Below are positions 46,132-54,397 of a DNA stretch of 64,000 nucleotides, piece after piece. The translations under genes were made by a program, and so were the position numbers. The stretch is from Tropicimonas sp. IMCC34011 (GTDB lineage Bacteria; Pseudomonadota; Alphaproteobacteria; Rhodobacterales; Rhodobacteraceae). The notes under the pieces are model-generated. The model searched no databases. It was not told the DNA's origin and saw nothing but the letters and a program-made list of their open reading frames with translations. Location of the stretch: assembly GCF_003390865.1 (NCBI RefSeq), contig NZ_QMEJ01000003.1:62001-126000 (forward strand), in the 5' to 3' direction. How positions within the stretch are numbered: position 1 is the first letter of the stretch; every line of letters begins with the position of its first letter.

Positions 46132-47415
46132 TCAGAACAACAGGTTCGGAAGGAAAAGCACGAGGGCCGGGATCAGCGCGATCACGACGTTGATCAGCAT
46201 CAGCATCAGCACGAAGGGCAGCACGCCCTTTGACGCCTCGGTGATCGATATTCGCGCGATGCCCGCCGCGATGAAAAGCAGCGTGCCCACGGGCGGGGTG
46301 ACGCCGCCAATCAGGCAGGCGATGACGATCGCGACGCCCGAATGGACCGGATCGTAGCCTATCCCGGCACAGACCGCGGCAAGCGGTGCCGCGAACATGA
46401 TGAGCACGGCGGTCGCGTCGATGAAGAGCCCGAGGCAGATCAGCGACAGCAGGATCAGCATCATCTGGATTTCGGGGACGCCGCTGACACTTTCCAGAAG
46501 GCTGATGAGCGTCGACTGGAAGCGTGCGCGGGTCAGCATGTTGGCGAAGACCGTCGAGGCACCCAAGATCAGGAAGACCATCGCCGTCGTATAGCCCGCC
46601 TCGAGGAAGGCGCGGCGCAGGGACCGCAGGCCGAAGCCGCCGTAGACGAGCTGGCCCAGGAGCAGGACTACGACCACGGCGACAACGCCCGCTTCGGTCG
46701 GGGTGAAGACGCCGCCGACGATACCGCCCAGGATGATGAGCGGGATCAGGAGCGCAGGGCCGCATTCCCGGAACACGCGGGTGAACCCGGCGAGGCTGCG
46801 CTTCTCAAGGTCGGGATCGACCCCGATGCCCAGCCGCACCGCCTGGATGTGCGCGGTCAGCATGAGCCCGAGGCCCACGAGCAGGCCGGGAATGGCGCCG
46901 CCGAGGAACAGCCGGCCCGTCGAGACGCCGGTGAGGTAGCCGTAAATGATCATCAGCGTGCTCGGCGGGATGATCGAGCCGATCACCGACGCGGTCGAAG
47001 TGATGGCTGCGGCATAGGACGGCGGGTATTTCTTGGACGTCATGCCGGGGATCAGGATCGAGCCGAGAGCGGCGCTTTCGGCGACGGCGGATCCGGTGAT
47101 GCCCCCGAACAGCATCGCTGCGACGATGTTGCAATGGGCAAGGCCCGCGCGCATCTGCCCCACGAGGTAGGCGGCGAGGCCCACCACCTTGTCCGTCAGC
47201 GAGCAGGACGTGGCCAGCGTGCCGGTCAGTACGAAGAACGGGATCGCCATCAGCGGAAAGGAGTCGATGCCGCCGAACATGCGGCTGATGACCAGCGTCA
47301 GAGGGACGTTGCCCTGCATCAGCATGGGAACCATCGCTCCGAGACCGATGGCGACTGCGATGGGCACGCCAAAAACGAGAAGGATCAGAAAGGAGCCAAA
47401 AAGAGTGCCAACCAT
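46132..47415 (-). CDS. TRAP transporter large permease (DctM)
   Basis: 427 aa, the normal length, with about twelve membrane spans. Family motifs: FGVPIAVAIGLGAMVPMLM, MAIPFFVLTGTLA, FGGITGSAVAESAALGSILI and STASVIGSIIPPSTLMIIYG. It follows the DctQ gene by 44 bp. It transports an organic or sugar acid delivered by the binding protein, driven by the sodium or proton gradient. Confidence 0.94.
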   Translation of the reverse strand: MVGTLFGSFLILLVFGVPIAVAIGLGAMVPMLMQGNVPLTLVISRMFGGIDSFPLMAIPFFVLTGTLATSCSLTDKVVGLAAYLVGQMRAGLAHCNIVAAMLFGGITGSAVAESAALGSILIPGMTSKKYPPSYAAAITSTASVIGSIIPPSTLMIIYGYLTGVSTGRLFLGGAIPGLLVGLGLMLTAHIQAVRLGIGVDPDLEKRSLAGFTRVFRECGPALLIPLIILGGIVGGVFTPTEAGVVAVVVVLLLGQLVYGGFGLRSLRRAFLEAGYTTAMVFLILGASTVFANMLTRARFQSTLISLLESVSGVPEIQMMLILLSLICLGLFIDATAVLIMFAAPLAAVCAGIGYDPVHSGVAIVIACLIGGVTPPVGTLLFIAAGIARISITEASKGVLPFVLMLMLINVVIALIPALVLFLPNLLF

Positions 47416-47459
47416 CGTGTCGCTGTCCCGGAAATAATTATCAGTGAATGAAGCGGAGA

Positions 47460-47948
47460 TCAGTCCGCCGATGCCTCGCCGCCGAATTCGCGCGGCTTAC
47501 CCTGGATGTCCCTGATGGCGAGCCGCAGCGTCTCGAAGATCATCAGCGCCCCGCCGACGGGAATGGCGATATGCACGTAGGTCATCGGCATGCGCAGCGA
47601 CGCCGATTGCTGTGCGTAGTTCGAGATCGCCAGCTCCCAGCCGAACCAGACCAATACGCCTGCGAAGATCAGGAACGCCGCATGGCTGAACATCAGCAGC
47701 GGCAACCGCAGGGCGTGGGGAACCAGTTCGAGCACGATGTCGACGCTGAGATGGACGCCGTAGCGAACGCCGAGCCCGGAGCCGAGGAAGACGACCCAGA
47801 CGCTTATGTAGCGCGTCACCTCTTCGGCCCAGTAGAGCCCCCCGTAGCCTACGACCCGCATGGCCGTGGAGGTAAACGTCATAGCGACCATCAAGACGAG
47901 GCCGAGAATGATCATTGTTTCAATCGTATTGCGATAGATCCTGTCCAT
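47460..47948 (-). CDS. TRAP transporter small permease (DctQ)
   Basis: 162 aa with four predicted membrane spans and the DctQ pattern (TIETMIILGLVLMVAMTFTS, VTRYISVWVVFLGSGLGVRYGVH). It lies between the binding protein (31 bp gap) and the large permease. Confidence 0.92.
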   Translation of the reverse strand: MDRIYRNTIETMIILGLVLMVAMTFTSTAMRVVGYGGLYWAEEVTRYISVWVVFLGSGLGVRYGVHLSVDIVLELVPHALRLPLLMFSHAAFLIFAGVLVWFGWELAISNYAQQSASLRMPMTYVHIAIPVGGALMIFETLRLAIRDIQGKPREFGGEASAD

Positions 47949-47979
47949 CTCGCCCTCGCCTCAGGTTCAGCCTTGGGGA

Positions 47980-48972
47980 TCAGTCTTCGTCCGATCCGGC
48001 GACTTCCAGCATCTTCTGGTAGACCGCGTATACGTCGTCACCCTTGTCCTTGATGTACCCGTCCATCGCAGCCAGCACCGGTTCCCGGAATTCTTCGATG
48101 TTGTCGGGCTCGATGATTGTGACGCCCTCTTCCTCCATCCGCGCGATGGCGGCATTGGCGGCTTCGGTATGCAGGCCAAGCTGGTATTCGGAGGCGCGCG
48201 CGGCGGCGTCCTCAAGGATGGCGCGCTGCTCGTCCGTAAGGCCGTTCCACCAATCGAGGTTCACGACCATTGGTTGGGGATAGAAGTTGTGCCGCGTCAG
48301 GGTCAGGTTCTTGACCTGCTCGCTGAAGCCAGACGTAACCATGGATTCCGCGGTACCGTCGATGGCGTCCACGACGCCGTTCTCAAGCGCGGTGTAGGCC
48401 TCGGAAAAGGCGATCGCCGTCGGCGTCGCGCCCCAAGACTGGGCAAGCGTGACGAAGAGCGGCGTCTGCGGGATCCGCATCTTCATGCCTTCGATGTCGG
48501 CAAGCGTTCGCACCGGCTCGTTGGCGAGCAGGTTGCGCGGCCCCTGGTACATGGCGCCCAGCATGTGGAAGCCCTGCGGCTCCATAAAGCCGTTGAGATC
48601 GGGCGAGATCGCTTCGACCACGCGGGCAAGGTCTTCGACATCGCCATAGGTGTAGAAGGCTTCCATCACCTCGAGCTGGGGCACGAATGCGCCAGTCCCG
48701 GGCAGGCCCGACAGCACCATCTCCATGCCGCCGGCGCGGGTCATCTCAGCCATCTCGCGCTCGGTCCCGAGCTCTTCCGAATAGAACGGCTGCACCTCGA
48801 TGGAACCGCCTGATTCCTCTTCGACTATGCGGGCGAACTCAGCGGTGCCTTTCGAGATGGTGTGGTCCGGCTGGTACACGGTCCCGACGCGGATAGTCAG
48901 GTCCTGTGCAGCCGCAGGCAGAGCAATACAGACGCTGACACCAGCCCAGAGGGCTGCGGTGATTGGTTTCAT
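47980..48972 (-). CDS. TRAP transporter substrate-binding protein (DctP family)
   Basis: 330 aa periplasmic receptor. The ATG at 48972 follows GGGAGG and starts a signal peptide (MKPITAALWAGVSVCIALPA, cleaved near AAA-QDLTIRVG). The carboxylate-binding Arg of the family is expected in the segment GMKMRIPQTPLFV, followed by SEAYTALENGVVDAIDG, which is highly typical. Two LacI-type sites lie between 32 and 114 bp upstream of the start. The ligand is probably a sugar acid, as for many DctP proteins next to dehydratases and DapA-type aldolases. Confidence 0.93.
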   Translation of the reverse strand: MKPITAALWAGVSVCIALPAAAQDLTIRVGTVYQPDHTISKGTAEFARIVEEESGGSIEVQPFYSEELGTEREMAEMTRAGGMEMVLSGLPGTGAFVPQLEVMEAFYTYGDVEDLARVVEAISPDLNGFMEPQGFHMLGAMYQGPRNLLANEPVRTLADIEGMKMRIPQTPLFVTLAQSWGATPTAIAFSEAYTALENGVVDAIDGTAESMVTSGFSEQVKNLTLTRHNFYPQPMVVNLDWWNGLTDEQRAILEDAAARASEYQLGLHTEAANAAIARMEEEGVTIIEPDNIEEFREPVLAAMDGYIKDKGDDVYAVYQKMLEVAGSDED

Positions 48973-49003
48973 TATGCTTCCTCCCTTGCGCGTCTCACTT
49001 ATT

Positions 49004-49019
49004 GTGAAAGCGCTTCTCC
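49004..49019. promoter_or_regulatory. LacI-type operator E (weak)
   Basis: GTGAAAGCGCTTCTCC with the perfect core AAGCGCTT, 32 bp upstream of the DctP start. It matches the island consensus in the centre but not in the outer right arm. Confidence 0.45.
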
Positions 49020-49070
49020 TATTTGTGCCTAACACATAATGTATCACTATGTCATATGGGTACATTATTT

Positions 49071-49086
49071 ATGTAAGCGGTTTCAC
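49071..49086. promoter_or_regulatory. LacI-type operator D
   Basis: ATGTAAGCGGTTTCAC is identical to operator A in the first twelve bases and differs in the last four by two changes. It lies 67 bp from operator E in the leader of the TRAP operon. Confidence 0.6.
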
Positions 49087-49125
49087 GATGAATGTTCGCA
49101 TCGTGGATGTCAATCGGGCTTCCGG

Positions 49126-49941
49126 GTTTATGCGCTGATCGGCGGTCTCCTTCATGATCGCGAGGCAGGCGGCGAAATCATCGGTCATCCGTTGGTGAAC
49201 GCGTTACTTTCGGTTGTGATAGGCGGCGACCACACCGCCCCTTGGTTCGATGACGCGGGCCGGGCCGTTCATGCTCGCCATATTCACCATAAGGTCGGGG
49301 GCAATCCCCGCCGCTACCGCCCCGAGGATCGTCGAGCCGAGCAGCACCGGTTTGAGCTGGTCGGGCGCGATCACGGGAAGGCCGGTCGCATCGGCACTTT
49401 TCGCGCCGGTACCAGGGGTTCTGCGCCAGTCTGCCTCTTGCCACGAGTGCCCCGATCTTGCCGCCCTCGGCGGCGCGCATCGCTTGGGATATGGCGCGGG
49501 TGAGGTGGGGCCAGCGCCTGGATCGTGGCGAACCTGCGCCGCACCAGCGTCTTATCTGACAGGGCCATGTGTGCCGGGCAGGCTGCGCTTGAGCCAGTGC
49601 GTCTTGAACACCTCCATCTCTAGCAAGATGCGCCCGCCCACCCGGTCGAGGACGGCGGCGTTGATGTCCTAAGCCTCGCCCCCCGGCGCGGTGGTCCAGC
49701 CCTATCATAATGTCCCAGCCTTCGCGCCGATTCGGGTCGGCCGACAAGGGGCCCTCATCCGCGCAGGGGACGACCAGCGAGCAGCTGGCGTCGAAGCCGA
49801 TGCCGCGCGGCGTGACCGGACCGGCAGAGGCCGTCGCGGCCGAAACCGATTGCGCCACGGTCGACCAGATGTCAGCGCTGTGCCAAGCCCTCACCGGGTT
49901 TGTCGATCGGGACCACGGCGTTTTCAGTGGCACTCAAAGCG
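49126..49941 (-). pseudogene. Decayed FGGY-family sugar kinase
   Basis: Recognisable pieces of a pentulose/ribulokinase-type kinase lie in order but in different frames. The N-terminal part has SADIWSTVAQSV, RGIGFDASCSLVV and WDIMIGLDHRA. After a frameshift and a stop (TAG at 49669-49671) come DINAAVLDRVGGRILLEMEV and HWLKRSLPGTHGP. After a large deletion the C-terminal part has ADATGLPVIAPDQLKPVLLG, ILGAVAAGIAPDLMVNMASM and RVIEP, with a second stop (TAA at 49204-49206) before RVHQRM. About half of the usual 540 residues is gone. It lies directly downstream of the CoA-transferase/DapA operon and explains the 978 bp without an intact gene. Confidence 0.82.
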
Positions 49942-49950
49942 CCGGTCAGG

Positions 49951-50850
49951 TCATGTGACGAAAGCCTCCATCAGATCCAGAAGTGTGGCATTGCCCGACA
50001 CGTCCACCGTCGGCAGCGGCGCTCGCGTCACGGCAAGAGACGGATCGCCCAGCCGGTGGGCCGTCAGTGCCTTGACCGTCGGCACAACCGGCAGCTTGCC
50101 GATGGCGTCGTAGAGGCGGGTCAGGTGCCCATAGGCCGGATCGCCGCCCGCATCGGGACGGCAGAGCGCCTTCATCTGGCGGGGCGCGATATTGCCGAGG
50201 CCCGAGATCGCGCCGCGCGCGCCAAGCTCCATGGCGCGGGGCAGGAAGATCTCGTTGCCGACGAAGACGGACAGGCCGGGCAGGCCCGACAGCGACGCTT
50301 CGACATGGGCAAGGTCAGGCACGCTGTCCTTAAGCGCCCAGATCACGTCGCCGTGGCGCTCGCGCAGGTCGGCGATCACGCCCTGCGGAACCTCGACTGA
50401 GACGACGCCCGGGATGTCGTAGATCACAAGACGCAGGTCGGCCCGCCCGATGCCGGCGATCACCGCGTCGAAGAACGCGGTCAGACCGACGGCACCAATG
50501 CCTTTGAAGAAGAACGGTGGCAGCAGCAGTTGGCGCAGGCACCCCTTGTGGGCGGCGTGACGCCCGAGGCTCACCGCGTCGGGCAGAGCCGCGGCGCCAA
50601 TTCCCACGATCAGCCGGTCGGGCGCGATTCCCCCCTCCAGCAGGGCGTCGAATACGGCCATCCGCTCGGGCACCGAGAACGATTGCGCCTCGCCCAGCGT
50701 GCCGAACAGGACGAGGCCATCGGCGCCCTCCTCCATCACGCGCTGGGCGAGCATTACCAGTTTGTCGGCGTCTGGCGCCCCGTCGGGACCAAGCGGCGTG
50801 ATGAGCGGAACGTGTAGCTCACCCGTCTCGGTCCTGGTGTCGGAGGTCAT
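49951..50850 (-). CDS. DapA-family aldolase/lyase
   Basis: 299 aa class I lyase of the dihydrodipicolinate synthase/N-acetylneuraminate lyase family. The Schiff-base Lys174 is in WALKDSV, Tyr144 in VIYDIPG, and the carboxylate loop is FGTLGEA (residues 49-55), close to the GTTGE consensus, so the enzyme looks catalytically normal. Likely reactions are retro-aldol cleavage or dehydration of a 2-oxo-3-deoxy sugar acid. The ATG shares a base with the CoA-transferase stop. The kinase pseudogene follows directly downstream. Confidence 0.88.
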   Translation of the reverse strand: MTSDTRTETGELHVPLITPLGPDGAPDADKLVMLAQRVMEEGADGLVLFGTLGEAQSFSVPERMAVFDALLEGGIAPDRLIVGIGAAALPDAVSLGRHAAHKGCLRQLLLPPFFFKGIGAVGLTAFFDAVIAGIGRADLRLVIYDIPGVVSVEVPQGVIADLRERHGDVIWALKDSVPDLAHVEASLSGLPGLSVFVGNEIFLPRAMELGARGAISGLGNIAPRQMKALCRPDAGGDPAYGHLTRLYDAIGKLPVVPTVKALTAHRLGDPSLAVTRAPLPTVDVSGNATLLDLMEAFVT

Positions 50851-52400
50851 CAGGCTGTCCCTTTCGACTCGGCGGCCGAAACGAGAAGCCCTGGATTGAC
50901 GGTTTTCAGATCATCGCGCACCGCAACGGGGAACGGGATGCGGTCAAGGATATCGCGCTGCACGTCGATGCCCGGCACCACTTCCTCTAGCGTCAGCCCG
51001 TCCGGCGTCAGTCCGAAGATGCCGCGGTCGGTGACGATGGTTGCGGTCTTGCCGCGCGCCGTCCACGCCCCGGCATTGAAGGTGATCTGCTGGACCTGCT
51101 CGACGAACTTGGTGATCCGCCCCTCGGTGGCGATTGACACGCCGTCTGCCGCCACCGTCTCGTCCAGCCCGCCAGTCGTCAGAGTGCCGCAGAACACCAG
51201 ATTGCGGATGCCATGGCAGATGTTGATAAACCCGCCGCAGCCCGGAAGCATGCCCCCGAGGCGACTGACGTTGATATTGCCGTGGCGGTCCACCTCGCCG
51301 AAGGACAGGATGGTGTAGTCCGGCCCACCGCCTTCGTAGAACTGGAACACCTCGTTCTGGTCCAGGATCAACTCGGGGTGGCGCGAGACGCCGCCGACCT
51401 GCGGCCAGCCGCCCATCGGGCCCTGTTCGACCGTAAAATAGATATCGTCCCGCTTCATTGCGCGGGCGGCCTCGGGCACATCGTACATCGGCAGTCCTGC
51501 ACCGAGGTTGACCATCGCGCCCTCGGGCATGCGCGCGACGGCGAGGCGGGCGATCAGGTCGCGCGGCAGGTTGCGCGGCGCCGGCGGGTCAAGTTCGGGG
51601 CGCGCAGCGCCGGTCAGGTGGGGCGCCTCGGCATCCTCCCAGACCTCGGGGTTGACGACGATGCCGTCCACCAGCGGGCCGGGGATGCGGCCCATCCGGG
51701 GATGCACTTCGCCCACGGGGACGATTCGGCCCACCTCGGCGAAAACCTTGCCACCTGAATTGTGCGCGGCCATGGCCAGTTCGATCGTACCGTGATCGAA
51801 GGCGGACGTGTCGAAATAGAGATTGCCTCGCTCGTCCGCGGCGCTGGCACGGATCAGCGCCACGTCCACGGGCAGGCGCGGATACCACAGCTGCTCTTGG
51901 CCGCCGAGCGTAACCACTTCGCAGATATCTTCGCGCGCGGACGTATTCACGCGGCCCCCGCCGAGCCGCGGGTCGACGAAGGTGTCGATGCCGACCGGCG
52001 TAGCGAGGCCCCTCCGCCCGGCGGCCGTTGCGCGTAGAAGCTGGACCAGCGTGCCCATGGGGATGTTGTAGGCGGCAGTCTGGTCCGACTCGATCAGCTG
52101 GTTCAGTTCGTTCGACGAGGCGCGGCTGAAGCTTGAGGTTATGACCCGCCCCATGAGGCCCTTTCGGGCGAGCGCGTTCAGTCCGCTCGCAGCGCCGCCT
52201 CTGCCGGCACGCGCCCGCTCGACCATGGCGATGGCGATCACCGTCAGATTCGTCGGCGCGCCGGAGTCCGCGAAGCGCGCCGCCACGGCCTCGATCAGTG
52301 TTTCCGGCACGACCCGGTAGCCGCCACCGGACACGGCCAAGGTCGCCCCGTCCGGGATTTCCTTGGAAACGCTTTCAGGAGTCATTTGGACGACTGGCAT
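50850..52400 (-). CDS. Class I CoA-transferase, YdiF/propionate CoA-transferase type
   Basis: 516 aa with fused alpha and beta domains, as in acetate/propionate CoA-transferases. The N-terminal part starts with IPDGATLAVSGGGYRVVPET. The catalytic Glu325 lies in YFTVEQGPMGGWP, and the beta part has GLPMYDVPEA before it and GCGGFINICHGIRNLVFCGT after it. It is translationally coupled to the DapA-family gene. It probably activates a short carboxylic acid for the crotonase encoded divergently. A GGAAACGCTTTC stretch inside its first codons (52365-52376) resembles the island operator. Confidence 0.9.
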   Translation of the reverse strand: MPVVQMTPESVSKEIPDGATLAVSGGGYRVVPETLIEAVAARFADSGAPTNLTVIAIAMVERARAGRGGAASGLNALARKGLMGRVITSSFSRASSNELNQLIESDQTAAYNIPMGTLVQLLRATAAGRRGLATPVGIDTFVDPRLGGGRVNTSAREDICEVVTLGGQEQLWYPRLPVDVALIRASAADERGNLYFDTSAFDHGTIELAMAAHNSGGKVFAEVGRIVPVGEVHPRMGRIPGPLVDGIVVNPEVWEDAEAPHLTGAARPELDPPAPRNLPRDLIARLAVARMPEGAMVNLGAGLPMYDVPEAARAMKRDDIYFTVEQGPMGGWPQVGGVSRHPELILDQNEVFQFYEGGGPDYTILSFGEVDRHGNINVSRLGGMLPGCGGFINICHGIRNLVFCGTLTTGGLDETVAADGVSIATEGRITKFVEQVQQITFNAGAWTARGKTATIVTDRGIFGLTPDGLTLEEVVPGIDVQRDILDRIPFPVAVRDDLKTVNPGLLVSAAESKGTA

Positions 52401-52527
52401 GGTCTGCGCGGTTCTTTCGTGATTTTTTCAGTGATTGGTACGGTATGACGAACTTATAGGCTTATACAAGCATAGTTTCCTTTCAGTCCGGTGGTTCGCG
52501 GGGCGAGGGTCAGCAAGACGGTTCAGA

Positions 52528-52543
52528 ATGTAAGGGCTTACAT
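52528..52543. promoter_or_regulatory. LacI-type operator C
   Basis: ATGTAAGGGCTTACAT, extended to perfect 8-base arms AATGTAAG / CTTACATT (52527-52544). It lies in the 246 bp divergent region between the CoA-transferase operon and the second DapA-family gene and can serve both. No other gene fits in this gap. Confidence 0.75.
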
Positions 52544-52646
52544 TTATCAATTCTGGGGGCTAAAATTCGCGAAACCGGGCGCCTCGCCCGGCCCGGGCCC
52601 GAGGGGCGGGCCGACCAGAAAGAGACGTCCCGCCAAGGAGATGCAA

Positions 52647-53588
52647 ATGAACGCGACTTTTCAATCGGGCTTGATTCCGGCCATTGTCATGCCGTTCCAG
52701 ACGGACGGGTCGATCGACTGGCAGACCTACGACACCTATATCGCCGGGATCGCCGACACCGGGCCGGAGGGCATCGCCGTCAACATGGCGGCGGCCGAGG
52801 TCACGTCGATGACTTGGGATGAGATGGCCGAGGCGGTCGAGCGTGCGCGGCGCGTCGCGGACGGCACGAAGATCATCGCCGGAATATCCCAGCCGAACAC
52901 CGCCGCCGCCGTCGATCTGGCCCGCCGGATGGAAGACAAGGGCGCCGAGGGGCTGGTTGTCTTTCCGCCGCTGCCGATCTTCATGTCAAAGCCGTTGCCC
53001 GCCTCGATGGTCACCGACTTCCACGGGGCCATCAACGACGTGGTGGACCTTCCACTGATCGCCTTCCAGACCGCCAACGCCGCTTATCCGCCCGGCGCGA
53101 TCAAGGCCCTGGCCGACATCGACGGAATCGTCGCCATCAAGGACGCAGCCTTCGACATCGAGCGGACGGCCGAGATCCTTGAGGAGGTGGAAGATGTCCG
53201 CGACGATTTCGCGGTTCTGACCGGCAACGACACCTTCATCCTCGAGGCGCTTCTGCTCGGCTGCCGGGGCGCGCTGATTGGCTTCGGTGCCACCGCTACC
53301 GCCGAGCTGTCGAGGATGGTCACGTTGGCCAATGACGGCAAGGCGACCGAGGCCTACGAGATCTGGAACGCACTCGGCCCGCTCGCCCGGTTCGTCTGGA
53401 GCAATCCGCTCCGCGATTACCGCGCGCGGATGAAATACGTGCTGCATCGGCAAGGCGTCTTTCCCGAACTGACCTGCCGCGCACCGCAGGTGTCGGTCAG
53501 CGACGCCGACCGCGCGGCGATCGACCGGATAATGGACCGGCACGGCCTGTCGGACACGCGCTATCTGCCTTCGGGGAAGGGACAATGA
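52647..53588 (+). CDS. DapA-family protein with altered active-site motifs
   Basis: 313 aa. I chose the ATG at 52647 because AAGGAG ends six bases before it; an ATG at 52641 would abut the ribosome site. The Schiff-base Lys165 is present in VAIKDAAFD. However, the position of the usual catalytic Tyr is Phe140 (LIAFQTAN), and the GTTGE carboxylate loop is replaced by VNMAAAEV (residues 45-52). The fold is thus conserved but the chemistry is probably different from classic DHDPS. The stop overlaps the crotonase start by 4 bp. Confidence 0.83.
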   Translation: MNATFQSGLIPAIVMPFQTDGSIDWQTYDTYIAGIADTGPEGIAVNMAAAEVTSMTWDEMAEAVERARRVADGTKIIAGISQPNTAAAVDLARRMEDKGAEGLVVFPPLPIFMSKPLPASMVTDFHGAINDVVDLPLIAFQTANAAYPPGAIKALADIDGIVAIKDAAFDIERTAEILEEVEDVRDDFAVLTGNDTFILEALLLGCRGALIGFGATATAELSRMVTLANDGKATEAYEIWNALGPLARFVWSNPLRDYRARMKYVLHRQGVFPELTCRAPQVSVSDADRAAIDRIMDRHGLSDTRYLPSGKGQ

Positions 53589-54394
53589 CCGTGGACCAGA
53601 CCGACAAGACCGGTGACCAGACCGACAAGATCAGGCTCGAACGGCCGGCTCCCCATGTCGCGCTGATCCGCATCGACCGGGTGGAGAAGAAGAACGCGCT
53701 GCACAGCTCGATGGTGATCGAGATCGGGCGCCTTCTGGACATGCTCGAGGCCGATGACGAGGTGCGCGCCGTCGTCATCACCGGCGGCGAGACCATTTTT
53801 GCGGCGGGCGCCGACATTAAGGAGATGCTTGAAAAGGGCCCCGATGGCACCGCCAACAATCTGGCCCGTGTCGCCGCTTGGCGCGGTATCGACGCCTTCA
53901 AGAAGCCGCTGATCGCCGCCGTTAACGGCATCGCCTTCGGCGCGGGCTGCGAGCTGGCGATGGTCTGCGACTTCATCGTGGCGGGCAGCAACGCCCAGTT
54001 CGGCCAGCCCGAGGTCAAGATCGGTGGCATGGCGGGCGACGGGGGCACGCAGCGTCTGCCGCGGCGCTTGGGGCAGGGGGTCGCGTCGTGGATGCTGTTC
54101 TCGGGGGAGCCCATCGACGTCGAACGGGCGCATCAGCTCGGGATGGTGGTCGAAATCTGCGACCCTTCGGACACCGCCGACCGGGCCGTCGAGATGGCCT
54201 CCATCATCGCCGAGCGTGCCCCGGTCGCGGTCCGCAACACCAAGGCCTGCATCCGCGCGGCGGTTGGGGCGACGCTGGAAAACGGCATTGCCGTGGAGCG
54301 CGACGCGATCTGGCGCAACAACATGACCGCCGACAAACGCGAGGGCACACTGGCCTTCGTCGAGAAGCGGGCGCCAAAATTCACCGGCAAATGA
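53585..54394 (+). CDS. Enoyl-CoA hydratase/isomerase (crotonase) family protein
   Basis: 269 aa crotonase. The oxyanion-hole segments FAAGADIKEM and GIAFGAGCELAM are present. The first catalytic Glu (Glu143, QPE) is kept, but the second Glu of true hydratases is replaced by Trp169 (VASWMLFSG against AMEMVLTG in rat crotonase). This suggests an isomerase, a hydrolase or another crotonase reaction rather than hydration. The N-terminus has a short duplication (DQTDK twice). It is translationally coupled to the DapA-like gene. Confidence 0.85.
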   Translation: MTVDQTDKTGDQTDKIRLERPAPHVALIRIDRVEKKNALHSSMVIEIGRLLDMLEADDEVRAVVITGGETIFAAGADIKEMLEKGPDGTANNLARVAAWRGIDAFKKPLIAAVNGIAFGAGCELAMVCDFIVAGSNAQFGQPEVKIGGMAGDGGTQRLPRRLGQGVASWMLFSGEPIDVERAHQLGMVVEICDPSDTADRAVEMASIIAERAPVAVRNTKACIRAAVGATLENGIAVERDAIWRNNMTADKREGTLAFVEKRAPKFTGK

Positions 54395-54397
54395 CGC

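Noticed and set aside
49178-49933. Single 251-codon minus-strand frame in the kinase debris
   Set aside because: Only its first third matches the FGGY kinase. The rest is out of frame with the conserved blocks, so it is not a functional gene.
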